From Nageia nagi (Eukaryota > Pinophyta): DNA of 64,000 nucleotides. The DNA lies in the NCBI GenBank assembly GCA_050084985.1, contig JBITNC010000002.1, forward strand, positions 7,068,001-7,132,000. The letters are read 5' to 3'. Shown here in pieces: positions 47,300 through 59,385 of this stretch (the stretch's first letter is position 1; each line of letters opens with the position of its first letter). The notes beneath the pieces are model-generated. The model was not told the DNA's origin and searched no databases. It worked only from the letters and a program-made list of their open reading frames with translations. Position numbers and translations under genes: made by a program.

Positions 47300-49750
47300 T
47301 GAGTAGGAAAGTCCATTCCAGACTAAAGCATCTGATTGCTATGATTGAGATTGTGGTTCATCTTCTTCAAGACCCACAGAAGGTTCAGATGCTATTTCTT
47401 TTAGAATGTGAATACCAAAGTGTCGAAGGATATCCTCATACATGGATGTCCTTTTCTTTCACTTTTCTTTTAATCATTGCATCTCGCAATGGCTATTGCT
47501 TGAATTGCACCTAATTTGTATCTCTTTCTCTTTTACTTGTATTTTCCACATATTTTTCTCAGCTACTAGTTCATTTCACTCAACCAAGAGTTCATTGTAA
47601 TACTATACACAACTTTTTTTCTTTGCATCATATCATAATTACGGGTCATTATCTCCATCTCAACCTTTATCATAGCTAGTTCATGGTGAAGGTAGGCATT
47701 CTCTAAGTTTGCCCATATGTTCATTTCCTCGTTAAAATTTTGGGAAGCACTTCCCATATTTGCGATAAAATTCTCTATGGAATTCGTGGTGATCAACCTG
47801 TCACTCATGATCAAATTATCCCATTTAATAGTCGAGATGAGAAAAAAAAATAGCATAGTGATACCACTATCACTTAGTCATCATGTGTCTTATTAGTATT
47901 GTCATTATTCCAATTTTGACATGACATTACATGTATGACATCCAATCAATTAAATGATTTGAAGGTGAGATATTTTTATCTTCGTAGATTTGTTGTCCAA
48001 TAAATCCTTTTCTCTAGCTATCATAATTATAATATTTTGATCATATCAAGCCTTTTTTTTTATAAATAGTTATAAATAATCTTCAGTTTGCATTCAATGC
48101 TTTGCATTTATGATTTTAGCTAAAATCCTTTTTTCTCTATTATCCTTCATAGATATTTCTCAGTTTCATGCCCTATCAAGTGATCTCTAAGATAACATAA
48201 TGCATTGAAGCATTCATGCAGCATTAGAGAATCACTCCTTTATTGCCTCTAAGGCCTTATTGCAATAGTGACTAGTATTTCTTCAATCGTACCCAGATGA
48301 TCATTATGGTATTTGCATGATCCTTCATCTCAATCATAATGATCATGTTCACCTATTATTTCATTTGTTCATTCGACCTGATTAGATGTGGCATATAATG
48401 GTCTATATCTTGTTCAATCGCTATCTTTTACAATTTGTATGCTACATTGGACTACCTTCCTTGCATCCATAGGAGTGTTTCAAACCATTTACTATTGCAT
48501 GTGCAGTTCATTAGCATTGTCTATAGTGGTCATCCACTTACTCTTTTCGCATTGCTTGGTGAGGTAAACATCGAATTTTACATCATTGATTTTCTTTTTC
48601 TTTTCAATTTCTTCCTCTCTCACATCAATATCTTTTAGAATTTGGCACATCAGATTCTAGCACATCTGAAGATGATGCTAATTCTTCTGATTCTAGTGAC
48701 CATTCACCATACCGAGTGCCAAACGCACTGTAAGTGCCACCCACTTAGGCTTGTCAATGGAAATATTTTGTAACTTTTTAATAAAGTATGCAATTCATGT
48801 CTCACATCTCTAATTAATCAATCAATGGTCAAGTACACTATTACATTGGTCTTTATGCTTCAATGCTTGATCCATTTTGATGTTCCCATTTACAATCGAT
48901 GATCTAGTTATTTTACAATTCTATAAGTTCATTTCATTATATTTGATCACCATCACTTTCAACTTATTTATGATACCCTGATAGAGATCTAATTCATTTT
49001 TCATTCATCATGGATATGATCATTTTCTATGGTCTTCATGTTGATCTTCCTCAAGAAGTTCTTTATTGATGCATTCAAGGTTGAGTCTTACAACATGCTT
49101 GCATTACATTGCAGACTACTCTACGATAAAACCTGGTTCACATACAGGGTCCTCAAATTCCTTGTCGATAGGCCATCTACTATATCCATCATTAAGATTA
49201 TGCCAATTAGTTGCACCTCATAATCACACTTGTTTGTCACCTAAACTAGTTGTGGAAGATCATCCTTTACTATTCTTAGACATCTTTTATCTTCCATTTT
49301 TTGCATTATGAAGGTCCTATCATGTTGCATCCTCAAGAGTACTACAACCCCCATACCATTACATTCATAGTATGATGATGAGATCTTCATTGGGAGTCCA
49401 CTTATATTTCACGACTAACTCAAGAAGGGGATCAATGGGTGTACTAGTGATTTTTTGACATCAGGTGTCATTTCTCTTTTTGTTTAATATACCCAGTTTG
49501 CCTATCATAGATCCTAAGAGTTCTAACTCCAACTCTCCTGATCATGTCAATGATTTTGCTTAGTTTTTCTATCCATTTGGGCATGCAGTAGAACTTTGTA
49601 GAATTAATAAATATTATTTTCTTTTATCTTGTATCAAACTGCTATTAGATATTTTTTCAAATTCACAAGACATACAAAATAAACTTTCAAAGGTAGAAAT
49701 ACAATAATGTCGACTTAACTTCTCCATAATTATAGATAAAAAAAAGTTGA
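47300..49750. other. Foreign or unrecognised DNA replacing gag-pol in element B
   Basis: Lies between regions of B that align with C on both sides (3' part to about 47300, leader from 50280). No copia gag, integrase, reverse transcriptase or RNase H motif was found on either strand. Open frames are short. One minus-strand frame of 96 codons (47566-47856) contains EEMNIWANLENAYLHHELAM and looks helical but matches nothing I know. An exon-like block is listed separately. Confidence 0.55.
48639..48729 (+). pseudogene. Exon-like block inside element B (possible captured host exon)
   Basis: A long pyrimidine tract ends ATATCTTTTAG at 48638. A 91-bp block follows with one frame reading FGTSDSSTSEDDANSSD + SSDHSPYRVPNA, then the perfect donor GTAAGT at 48730. 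The acidic/serine-rich sequence is unlike random AT-rich DNA. The source gene is not recognised. Confidence 0.35.
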
Positions 49751-49756
49751 ACTTGT

Positions 49757-50049
49757 TCAATCAAGGAGAAGGGTAAACCTTTTTAACCACTTCATTAAAA
49801 TTTACAACTATGGAGAAGGGTGGACCTTTTAACTACTCCATCAAAACATTTGCAACTATGGAGAAGGGCAAACCTTTTAACTACTCCATAAAAAATTTGC
49901 AACTATGGACAAGGGTGGACCTTTTAACTACTCCATCAAAAAATTTGCAACTATGGAGAAGGGTGGACCTTTTAACTACTCCATCAAAAATTTGCAACTA
50001 TGGAGAAGGGCGAACCTTTTAACTACTCCAGAAAAAATTTCAACTATGG
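49757..50049. repeat. 47/48-bp minisatellite in element B
   Basis: Five clear units starting aactatggagaagggtggac at 49806, 49854, 49901, 49949 and 49996 (46-48 bp each), with a degenerate unit before and a partial one after. Units differ at a few bases. Plus-strand open frames here (about 49810-50096) are by-products of the repeat. Confidence 0.9.
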
Positions 50050-50279
50050 ATATCAATAAGAGTACTAACATAATTTTAACAAAAATTATCATTTAATCAA
50101 TGATACAAGATTCATAATTTCATAGATTAATGTGCACATTCTCATCATAATCCATAAAAATGATTATTTGCATAAAACATTTGCATCATCATACATGAGC
50201 AAGAATAATCAACATGTGCATAATCAAATATCCATATATCCAACATTTTATTATCACCATATAATGAATGAAGGGATTA

Positions 50280-50700
50280 ATGTTGAGGTTATTTTCTTAT
50301 AAATTAGTCCTTCACCAAGATGCCTACAAGGTAGAGCCCAGGTTCTACCAATCCTCAACCAATTCTCTTTGGGCAGCAATATACTCTCACAAGGAGAAGT
50401 ACTAGCTATTTTCTAAGGTTCTGATATTTATTGAATCAACCAAATTAATTATCTTTATTAGGTTTTCAGTTTTCCTCCTAGGTTATCAAGATAATCCTTG
50501 AATGGATGTGTGAACATGTAGTATCACTACACACATGCTTGTCCATCTATATGGAGTTATATCCAGACCAACAGAGGACTTAGGGGCAATTGAGAAGTAT
50601 AGACTTTGTGCTACTTTGATCGACAGACTAAAAGGCTCTAGTATTTCTTATTCTCACCTCATGGCTTCCCAAACAAGTCATGTTACAGAATAAAAAAAGT
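50280..50700 (-). other. Element B leader region homologous to element C
   Basis: Aligns with 42530-42960 of element C (ttcctcctaggttatcaaga, tatcactacacacatgcttg, ctcacctcatggcttcccaa). This shows that B is a relative of C that kept the leader but not gag-pol. Confidence 0.75.
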
Positions 50701-51809
50701 CAGATGTATTCATTTTAGGGGGTTGCACTTTCATTATTTACGTTATTTGTAAAACATATAAATAAATGTACATAGAGTGTTTTAAAATGAAACTTCATCC
50801 AAGCATCATCCATAAGAATGAATTTAAGAGTCCAATGGGTTTTATCACAACCCCTAGTCGAACTCTTTACATAGGTTCATAATTTTTAAGAAACAAAACA
50901 ATAGGGAATTCTCTCCCTTTTTTACTTAAAAATGTCTACATAATTCATTCTTACATGCATTTATGACAAGGAGTTCTTCCCCTTAAAAATTCATACATTT
51001 AGCAAGATTAATTTCATGCATGCATCATTTAGCAAGATTAACTCAAAAAATTGCTAAGAGATTCAAAAAGTTAATTTAGCAAAAATTATCTTAACTAAAG
51101 TATTAATTTTTGAAAGAATAAAAAAATTGCTAAGGGATTTCACCATTATCTTAGCAAAAAAATAATATTTTCACCCTTAATTTTGAGTAAAAAAAATAAT
51201 CTTGCTAAAAAAATTTGAGTAAAAAAAAAACACCAATTAAAACTTACCCCAAAACATTGTAAGGAATTACTTGAAATATTATCTCCCATAATAAAATAAT
51301 ATTTTAGAAAACTCAAGATTCCTAAGTCCATCATAATTTTTTTTTTAAATAAATGGGGACATTAACTTTGTAAAAAATTAAAGGGGTAGGTGAGCAAAAA
51401 CAAATACCCATTAACAAAGTTTTAGGTAAAAAAAATGCTCCCTCTTTTAAAAACATAGGGTTCCCTTAAAATCTAATAATAACCTTAGGATTCCCTCTTC
51501 AAATAATACCCATTTGAAAAAGTAACTTAGGATTCTACTTTTTGAAAAAGCTTGACCCACCCTTTTGTTAAAAATTAACATAGGATTCTCCCTCTATTTG
51601 CTTTTTTTTTTTAATAATTTTTTTTATAAAAATAATACTCTACCTTTTTTATACTTAGCAAAAAAAATTTCTTTTAAGTCAAAGTAGCTAAAAAAAAAGG
51701 TGAGTTATGCATTTGCAGGAGGAGATGATAGGAGGTTAATGGGAGAGTGATGAGGAGGCGTTGGTTGCATCCCATAACAAAATTCAAAGAGATGGTATGG
51801 AGGGGGTAG

Positions 51810-52090
51810 CTCAATCAAATGCTCCCTAGTGGGGCATTGGTTAGCGCTCAACTGAGCACTCCCAAATAGAGGGGACTAGCTAGCACTCAATCAAGTGCTC
51901 CTCGACAAAGGGGGTCAACTAGCGCTCAACTAAGCATGCCCTGGTGGGGCATCTATTGGTGCCCAATCAAGCGCTCCCCAACAAAGGGGGTTAGCTAGCA
52001 CTCAATCAAGCATGCCCTAGTGGGGTGCTAGCTAGCGCTCAATCAAGCCCTCCCCAACAAAGGGGGTCGGTTAGCGCTTAACTGAGTGAG
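51810..52090. repeat. GC-rich degenerate tandem repeats in element B leader
   Basis: About seven half-units of roughly 38 bp alternate in two types. One has gctccccaacaaagggggt and the other catgccctagtggggc, each followed by a gcgctcaatcaag motif, so the higher-order period is near 76-80 bp. The block is an island of high GC in very AT-rich surroundings. No protein recognised. Confidence 0.75.
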
Positions 52091-52261
52091 AGGGGAATGT
52101 GCCAGCTCTGCTGTGCATAGGCCACCCAAAGAAAAAGTTTTTTTTTAATTTCATTTTTTTTTTAAATAACAAATTTTTTTATGTATATATTTTTATTTTT
52201 ATTTTGTATTAAGAAATATAATGTACAAAATTAAATATATATGATGTGTTAAAGTTAACAT

Positions 52262-52289
52262 TATATATATATATATATATATATATATG
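52262..52289. repeat. (TA)n microsatellite
   Basis: Uninterrupted TA dinucleotides, directly followed by the 133-bp tandem duplication. Confidence 0.9.
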
Positions 52290-52555
52290 CAAATTTACAC
52301 TAGAATTAGTGTATTAACTAAAAAATTACAAATTTTGAACTAACATATATAAAAAGTACATATTATTGCTCATTTTAAGAACTTAAAAATATCAACTAAC
52401 AAAATAATGTTATTAGAACTTGCAAATTTACACTAGAATTAGTGTATTAGCTAAAAAATTGCAAATTTTGAACTAACATATATAAAAATTACATATTATT
52501 GCTCATTTTAAGAACTTAAAAAATATAAACTAACAAAATAACATTAGTAGAACAT
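52289..52555. repeat. 133-bp tandem duplication in element B
   Basis: gcaaatttacactagaatta begins at 52289 and again at 52422. The two copies stay alignable with about ten differences, ending near attagtagaaca. Confidence 0.9.
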
Positions 52556-52909
52556 GGAGAGCAATAATTTGTAATTTAAGCAAAATTTCACAAAAAAAAA
52601 CTTGCTTGTTATTGCTACATATTAGGCAACTTTTACTTAAAAAATTGTACATTAACAAACTAGAATAATGCATAGCAATAACTTTAGATACTAACTTGTT
52701 AATATAACAATATATAAGCAATGTAATCAAATTTTTCTATACTTAACCTCATCATCATAGAATTAAAAAAAGATTAATAATAAAAGCAAAATTTGACAAA
52801 GAGGAGGTAGGAGGTTATACCTATAAACCCCTTCTTTTTTTTACCTCACAAAAGGCAATTGAGAAAATGAGAATGATCCTTGAAGTTGAAGATGAGGCCT
52901 CCAAGTTAA

Positions 52910-52921
52910 GCTTTGATACCA
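52910..52921 (-). other. Element B primer-binding site
   Basis: The minus strand reads TGGTATCAAAGC, one base different from the initiator tRNA-Met complement, two bases inside the LTR. Confidence 0.8.
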
Positions 52922-52923
52922 CT

Positions 52924-53373
52924 TGATGGAATCAATCTTTTCCAAAATAATTTCTAATCACTAAGATCACTTGTAGGATACACTCAACTCCAACTAAACA
53001 TAAGCATAACAATAATTGCTAATCTCACGTAAGATACACAAGAGACATAATATAAAGTGGTTCCTCCCTCCTTAGGAGTATGTCCACTAACTAAGATCTC
53101 ATTACTCTTAGATGCACTCTCTTACAATCTACATTCCTACAACCATACCATGAGCATAACTTTGCTTCTAAAACTTGTGTGATTTATAAGAGGGGAGGCC
53201 CTCTATTTATAGGATAAAATCTCCACCTTAACCTTTGTTTTACTCAAGGGTAAGGTTAAGGTTCCACAATATAAAATTCATCAAACACTTAAAGGTATCT
53301 AGTGATACTTTAAGTGTTTATGAGTTTACATTGAAAAATATTAATTCACAATATGACATTACAAATTCTAACA
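52924..53373 (-). repeat. Element B 5' LTR
   Basis: Partner of 36574-37012. It ends ...acaaattctaaca with TSD cttct at 53374-53378. The core (ggggaggccctctatttata) is shared with element C LTRs, but the ends differ, marking a separate subfamily. Confidence 0.85.
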
Positions 53374-53729
53374 CTTCTTCAGTCAACATATATGGCTTAA
53401 GTAATTTAAAGTTATCCATATTTACAATTGATCAATAAATGTTCATATAGACAAGTAGATTCAACTTAAAAGCATTTTCACTCACTTGATCTACATTTTC
53501 AAATGATCCATATCTTCTAAGTTTCAACTTTTTGGTTGGTCCTTGCAACCTCTCCTTGCTAATATGTAACCAAATTTCATCTCCTGCCTAAAACTTATTG
53601 TCAACTCTATATTTTTCATGTCTCATCTTGTAGTTGGATTGACTCACCTGGAGTTGTTTTTGAAGTTTTAAATATTTTTTTCTAACTTTATCAATAAATA
53701 GTTCACCATTCTATTCTTCTTTCAGGACT

Positions 53730-53730
<1 letters not shown>
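53374..53730 (-). pseudogene. Element E integrase C-terminal fragment
   Basis: Aligns with element A at 23130-23470 (caacatatatggctta, ggtccttgcaacctctccttgct, catgtctcatcttgta). It continues element E from 36568 across element B and is degraded. It runs into a (TA)n tract at 53731. Confidence 0.7.

Positions 53731-53786
<56 letters not shown>
53731..53786. repeat. (TA)n microsatellite at E/F junction
   Basis: About 28 TA dinucleotides with one early interruption (tatacatata), between the element E fragment and the LTR of element F. Confidence 0.9.
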
Positions 53787-53788
<2 letters not shown>

Positions 53789-53794
53789 CCAAAC

Positions 53795-54562
53795 TGTGAT
53801 GTTCCTAATTATTTCTTATTCCAACTTTATTGGGTTATATTTACGTTGTATTTGCTCCATCATTGATATATATTAAGGCGTTGATACTTGATCTCATATT
53901 TTATTTGTGCATTGAAATATTTTTTACATTATTTAATTATTTCTAAAGGGACTAGATAGGACTAGATATAGGGCATAACAAGATCAATATACACCAAGTA
54001 AGATGACATCACATTATTAGGCCTTTAACCACTCGATCTAAGATGAAGAACTTATTAGGCTAAGGGTTCCTATCCTTAACCAAGATCTAGTGAGGGTTTT
54101 GTCCAACTAAATCCTTTACTTACTAGGTTGTTTTATAAAAAGAAGCCAAAGAGATGATACTACTCCACACTCTAAAGTATAAGATATCAAATAATTCTCA
54201 AGATGCCTCCTTCATGCTATGCTAGCCATATATATAGGTGATGTCTCAAAGTAGGCACCAAGACATCCACTTAGAAGTCATCAAACTTAGACATCTCAAG
54301 TCTAGCCTCAAGATCACTCCAAACTAAGCACTCACATCTATTTCCATGTTGGGATCTTCAAATCATTATAATCACACTTAAATGCACTTTACACACCTAA
54401 CTATCTCAAGGAGGGAGACATCCCACATTAGGGCTCACAATTGGTCGCTTGGATCCATAAGTCTCCTATCTTGAGATTACAATGATGCCTAAGATACATC
54501 AAAAGTACTACTACCTATTAAATCACACCTAAAAGAAATGTTTTTTAAGATGGAACATCACA
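53795..54562 (-). repeat. Element F 3' LTR
   Basis: A 768-bp block with perfect 11-bp terminal inverted repeats, tgtgatgttcc at the left and ggaacatcaca at the right, as expected of an LTR. No second copy is in the window, so this rests on the ends and the D-like internal sequence next to it. Confidence 0.65.
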
Positions 54563-54741
54563 ACTATTTCCTTTTCAAATTGCTTGACCCCAAGCAATGC
54601 AAATCTTGATTGGAAAGTATCCCCAAGCAATTGTAGACCTCATGTATCATATTGGGGTATTTAAGATGTTCAAGGTAGTGAAGCCTTGTCTTCCATATAT
54701 CCTTTGAATTATTGACAACATCAAGATCCATAAATATCGTA

Positions 54742-56195
54742 TGATAAGCCTAACCAAGGCTCATCGAGTATTTATCCTAAATCCCTCAAGTTCAAATCAA
54801 TCCTAAGCTATCAAACATGACCCAAGATAGGGACTTTGGTTTCTAAGACCTAGATCTCACTAAACAAGTGCAAATTATGCAAGCAAACCCAACATATAGC
54901 AAGATATCTCATGAACCATGAAAATAACCTCAAGAATACACAATGTAACAATTATGGAATTCAAATGCATGTAAATGGATCAATTAAGCATGAAGTATCC
55001 AACGTATAACCAAGAATAGCAAATACACATGTATAAGGAGAGCAATAATAAGAGATATCAAAATAATGTAATTGTATTCATATATAGAAATGATGGTGAA
55101 CCTCAATTATGATGATTATGCTATGAAACTAATGCTTTAAGGCTTAGTGTCCATAATGTGGCAAAGCATGCATTAGGGCTTTCTTCATTAGCAACTATGG
55201 TGGGATCTCATAGATCCATTAGTAATGTTACAGTAATACAAGGTAATGTCAACACCCCTAAATAGCTAGCTAACAACTTGGGTTACACCAACCCCCAAGC
55301 GTGTGCCCATGTAAGTCCTATACTAACCTTGTCACAAGTACCTCACTTTGAAGAAGTGGAATCAAGGAAAAGATAAGATCCAAACAACAAGAGAGAAGAA
55401 GTAATAATGATCACATGCCTTTGATCTTCCAAGTTTCCTCCTTATATATATGAGGTAGCTTATCTTCTAATCATATGTTAGGATTGATTTAATCTTATTC
55501 AATGGTATCTAGGGGTGATCTGTGTGCTATGTCTAAGTGAATATGAATTATAAGTACCTCATGATCATGACGGTTGCTTGCACTAAGTGCCATGAAATCT
55601 TCCTTATTCCATGTCCAAGTGTGGGAATTATAATTTTGCATTGGGATGCCAAATTAGAGGATCCAAGGGTTCTCATATGCAATGCCTCATTTCTTAAGAC
55701 TAATATTGCATTTACATCAATAAGCTCACCTTGGTGTCATCAATTACATTTATTGGGCATCATTAAGTGGTCCATGTAATTAATATATAGAAATTACAAT
55801 TAATGACTCACAAATTCCTATGTTCCATGTTGGAGAACCTTCAATTAGAATTTACATTAAAATATTACTAATTAAATATAAATCACACCTAAATTACTCA
55901 AGTAACAATTGCACATCCTTATAAGAAGGATGTGATTCTTCTAGTAATCAACTAGGGAGATATTTTTGAATTCCCATGCACACATGCGATATTAGAAAAC
56001 TGGCTTGATAAGAGAACTTCAAAATATCATAAATCCTTTGTTTCTTAACAAAATCTAATCATGTAACCTATAAAAATGATATGCACAAGGTACTCTTTCC
56101 ATTCCAAGTGATAAAATATTAATTTTTAGCTTGTAGAAGATGAGATCCTCATAAAATAAAAAATGAATAGAACTTTACAAATTAGGGACATTACA
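54742..56195 (-). repeat. Element G 3' LTR
   Basis: Aligns with 59386-60737 (aactatggtgggatctca, ggagtcctcctta-like block, caccttggtgtcatcaatta). It has about 130 bp near 55050-55190 that the partner lacks. Confidence 0.8.
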
Positions 56196-59100
56196 ATACG
56201 GCCCCTCCAAAATTACTTATCCCCAAGTAATGGTAGGATAATTGCTAAGCTAATAATGTCCCAATTTAAATAAAATTATTCATGTTTATGTTGTGCTACT
56301 TTGATTGCAATTTCATCTTGTCATGCTGGTGTTATGGGTGCTCTTTCTTTCTTGAAAGCCATGGAGTAGAGTGTCACTTTAGTAATCAATTCTTTACCAA
56401 TTTGCTTTAGTGTTTCTCAAATTGTCTTATATTTTTTCCAGACTATATTTACACTCTTAACATTTTCTTCTTCAAATTGATTTCTATCTTTAAACTATGA
56501 TTCCTCCTTATGATTGCTTATCCAAGTTTTCTCACGTTCCATGTATATTATGCCATGAAGTATCATTCTTATTGAATAAGTATATATGAAGTTGGCCTAC
56601 TTGTACTCATACAATAGCATGATAAAACCAATAGCAGTAGTCCTAATCATATTGAATGTAACAAGCGAAAATAATTTGGTTATGATGTGATAAATTATAC
56701 TTACTACCTTATAACATTTTATTCTTATGAATGCAAGATGTACAAATTATTTTAGTGTACATAGTGCAATATTTAGTATAAGGAATTCATACTTCCAATC
56801 ATTCAACATCCCTTGATGCTAGGTGAAATGCTTTAAGAGTGGTGCCCAAACTACAAAATGGTAAAAAGATTATCCCTCTTGGGCATTTTCTATCTATTCG
56901 TATCCCATGAGTGTGAGAAATTAGGGTGGAATAGGTGTTGTTTTTGCATAGAATAGATTGATATGAGTATCAAATATGTTTGATTTATTATTATAAATAA
57001 TGAATAGAGGTTGTCTTATGCATCCTTGAGTGGTCACATGAAGTAAGGGATATTCCTTACAAACTATATCTTCCTTGTGTAGCAACGAACGAATCATGAT
57101 GTATCCCTTGTTAATTATTTTTTCTCCACTACTTCCACTCACTATGTTTGATCCTTTCTCATGTGACAATGGGTTTTTTAAATCATAGCCATCCATATAT
57201 GTTAAATTTCAAACAACTTCCTCAACATGTTCTAATGTTGAAGTGTCCTCATTATGATCTCCTATCTTCGCTTCATGTGATGGGTATTATCTTCGGCTAT
57301 GACGTACTATCCTCCATATATTAATTTTGAATTAGTATTAGTCTCTCATCTCTTATCTTTTATCTGCAATGTGTCCTCTCATTGAATCATGATTTTTTAT
57401 ATACTGAAGATATTATAGTTAAAATAGCCCCCATTCAGTATGGCAGTTTGAAGGACTAATCCATTACCCAAATTGGAATACTTAATAGTGGGATTATCTT
57501 CTTTATTTTTTTCTCAATGTGGGCTACTCTCATTCTTCCTTCAATGGTATCCTCAACATATGTAGGTTCATCCTCTTTATAAGAAATATTATGAGATTTA
57601 GATAATATCTCTTGTCTTTCCTCTATCATATCTTCTTTAAAGAGATATTGCAAGGATCCTAAATATTTTGTATACTTATCATTAGTAACATGATCTGCAT
57701 TGGTGTGCCTTTTTTAAGCTCATGAGTATCATATTCCATTTCAACACATACCTCATGAATGGAACTTGTTTTGGGAAAAGTATAGTCGTTCCTCTTCCCA
57801 TGTGCATTCATTTCTTTCCTCTAAAGTTTTTTGTAGCTTGTTTCTTCTTTGATGTAAACCTCATGAGTGAAAAGACAATTTTCTATTCTAATGATACCTA
57901 AATAATCATGTTAATTATGTTTATCCTTAGTATGATAATATATCCATGTATTTTCATTTTTAGGAACTTGTTTCTCATAAAATTATTCACATAACTAAGT
58001 GGTAACTTCATTTCCTATAGATGTTCTCATATCACTTCTCTCATAATTTTCTTCAAGTATGTGGTTCAAGTAGTCATCAAAGGAAACATATTTCCTAAAT
58101 ATTTTAGATTATTTGTAGTATTCTACTACTAAATAATCCCAATATTTTGCCATTTTAAAATCCCTCTTTCTTGCAAATTTTTCTCTTTTGTCCCTCTTAT
58201 TTCTCCATACTTCAAATAAATTAAATCTACAAATATTTTCAATCTTGAAATAAAATTTTCATAATAAAAATAACTCAAACTTGAAACTTAATTTCTTTCG
58301 TAGTGGTTGATTCAATCTAGGTGTCAATTCGATTAAGCTTATGGGTTATGGGCTCAAAAATTAATTTTGATTCACATTTTTCCTCCTCCGAAGTCAATGT
58401 GCACACACAAATGGACTAAAACACTAGATCTGATATAAAATAACTCCAAATATTAGTAATACATACCAAGATCCCAAATTTCCACCCTTTAATGACCAAT
58501 TTTTGTAGATTCTCAACAAGTTAAACCTCCCAAGGGCCCAACGTCTCCTCTTAAGCCTCCATTATGCCATTAGCAAAGCAAAAATATGTCAAATTTTTAA
58601 ATCTGACTCTCTAGGAAACACATGTTCACCTCCAAAATGTAGAATGATCCCTATAGAATGTATCCTCAACTAGTCTCATAAATACCAAATAACCTCCTTA
58701 AATTTCCTCAAAAACTCTAAACAATCCTCAAAATGACCTTGAAACACCCATGGTAGCCTTAAAATGGCTAAATGAACTCCTATCTAGGTCTCCTTAGCCC
58801 AAACAAACTCCATTTTTCTCCTTACTACTTAGATCAAGGCTCTCCAAAGCAACTACAAACCTCAAACTTGATGAAAAATAAGATTTTTTTTTTTTTTAAA
58901 TTACCACTCATCAAACTAGATGATCCTCTTTGAAGCCTTCAAAATTGAAAATGTGATAAAATTAGGTCTAAATAACTATCAAAAGGTGAGATATTGTCAT
59001 CTAGATCTCCAACATAAGCCTTCTAGTGATAAATATAATAGAAATAGTGTCAAAATCTCAACATCAACCCACTAGTGTCTAAATGAACCATATCCAAGCT

Positions 59101-59370
59101 TTAGAATGCTCTTTCCTCCTCTAGATCTTGCCTCATATCCCCTCAATTCTTTGATACCATTATGATTCTAGCATAATACTTCTGCAATATCTCAATCCTC
59201 CTTAGATCTCCCAATAGGATGACATGATTTATTCAACAACTTCTGTCCAAAAGGATGGAGAGATCTCCTTCAATCTTCTTTAGAATAAAATCTAATAATC
59301 CTGTTTACATTCTTCTTATAATAACTAAAAATACCTCCAATATTTAACCTGATACGATGGTAATATCTTA
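56196..59370 (-). other. Element G interior, no gene recognised
   Basis: 3.2 kb. The minus-strand open frames at 57196-56921 and 57653-57456 are short and match no family. They could be remains of one highly decayed ORF. 58400-59370 looks like a non-coding leader. Confidence 0.5.
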
Positions 59371-59382
59371 GCTTTGATACCA
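59371..59382 (-). other. Element G primer-binding site
   Basis: The minus strand reads TGGTATCAAAGC three bases inside the LTR, near-complementary to initiator tRNA-Met. Confidence 0.75.
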
Positions 59383-59385
59383 TTA

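Larger units (their letters stand above)
36574..53373 (-). mobile_element. Element B: Ty1/copia-type element without its own pol
   Basis: LTRs at 36574-37012 and 52924-53373 are flanked by TSD cttct (36569-36573 and 53374-53378). The primer-binding site is at 52910-52921. Non-coding parts match element C: the polypurine-side region (37020-37272), the 50-bp array, the cactcccccttgagg block near 46700 and 47230, and the 5' leader at 50280-50700. Where C has gag-pol, B has about 2.5 kb of unrelated DNA (47300-49750). B is split by element C at 37278-45967. The left LTR lost about 7 bp at its inner end. It is a probable non-autonomous derivative of the C family. Confidence 0.8.
29975..53790 (-). 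mobile_element. Element E: old Ty3/gypsy host of the nest
   Basis: Three disconnected pieces belong to one minus-strand gypsy element related to A. About 29975-30704 is LTR-like, with ttcacccaatgtgg then tccaacatg, matching element A LTRs. 36215-36568 holds the LTR end and the region before it, with tttggctttgttagg and gttcattcatagtt as in A at 22960-23080. 53374-53730 is the integrase C-terminal region. Element D splits the LTR and element B splits the 3' end of the coding region. A (TA)n run and element F follow. The start of the LTR is approximate and no 5' LTR lies in the window. Confidence 0.65.

Noticed and set aside
49810-50096. Two overlapping plus-strand open frames with repeated residues
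   Set aside because: Created by the 47/48-bp minisatellite. No start context or homology.
55537-55779. 80-codon plus-strand open frame
   Set aside because: Inside the other LTR of element G. The equivalent frame is not kept in the partner LTR.
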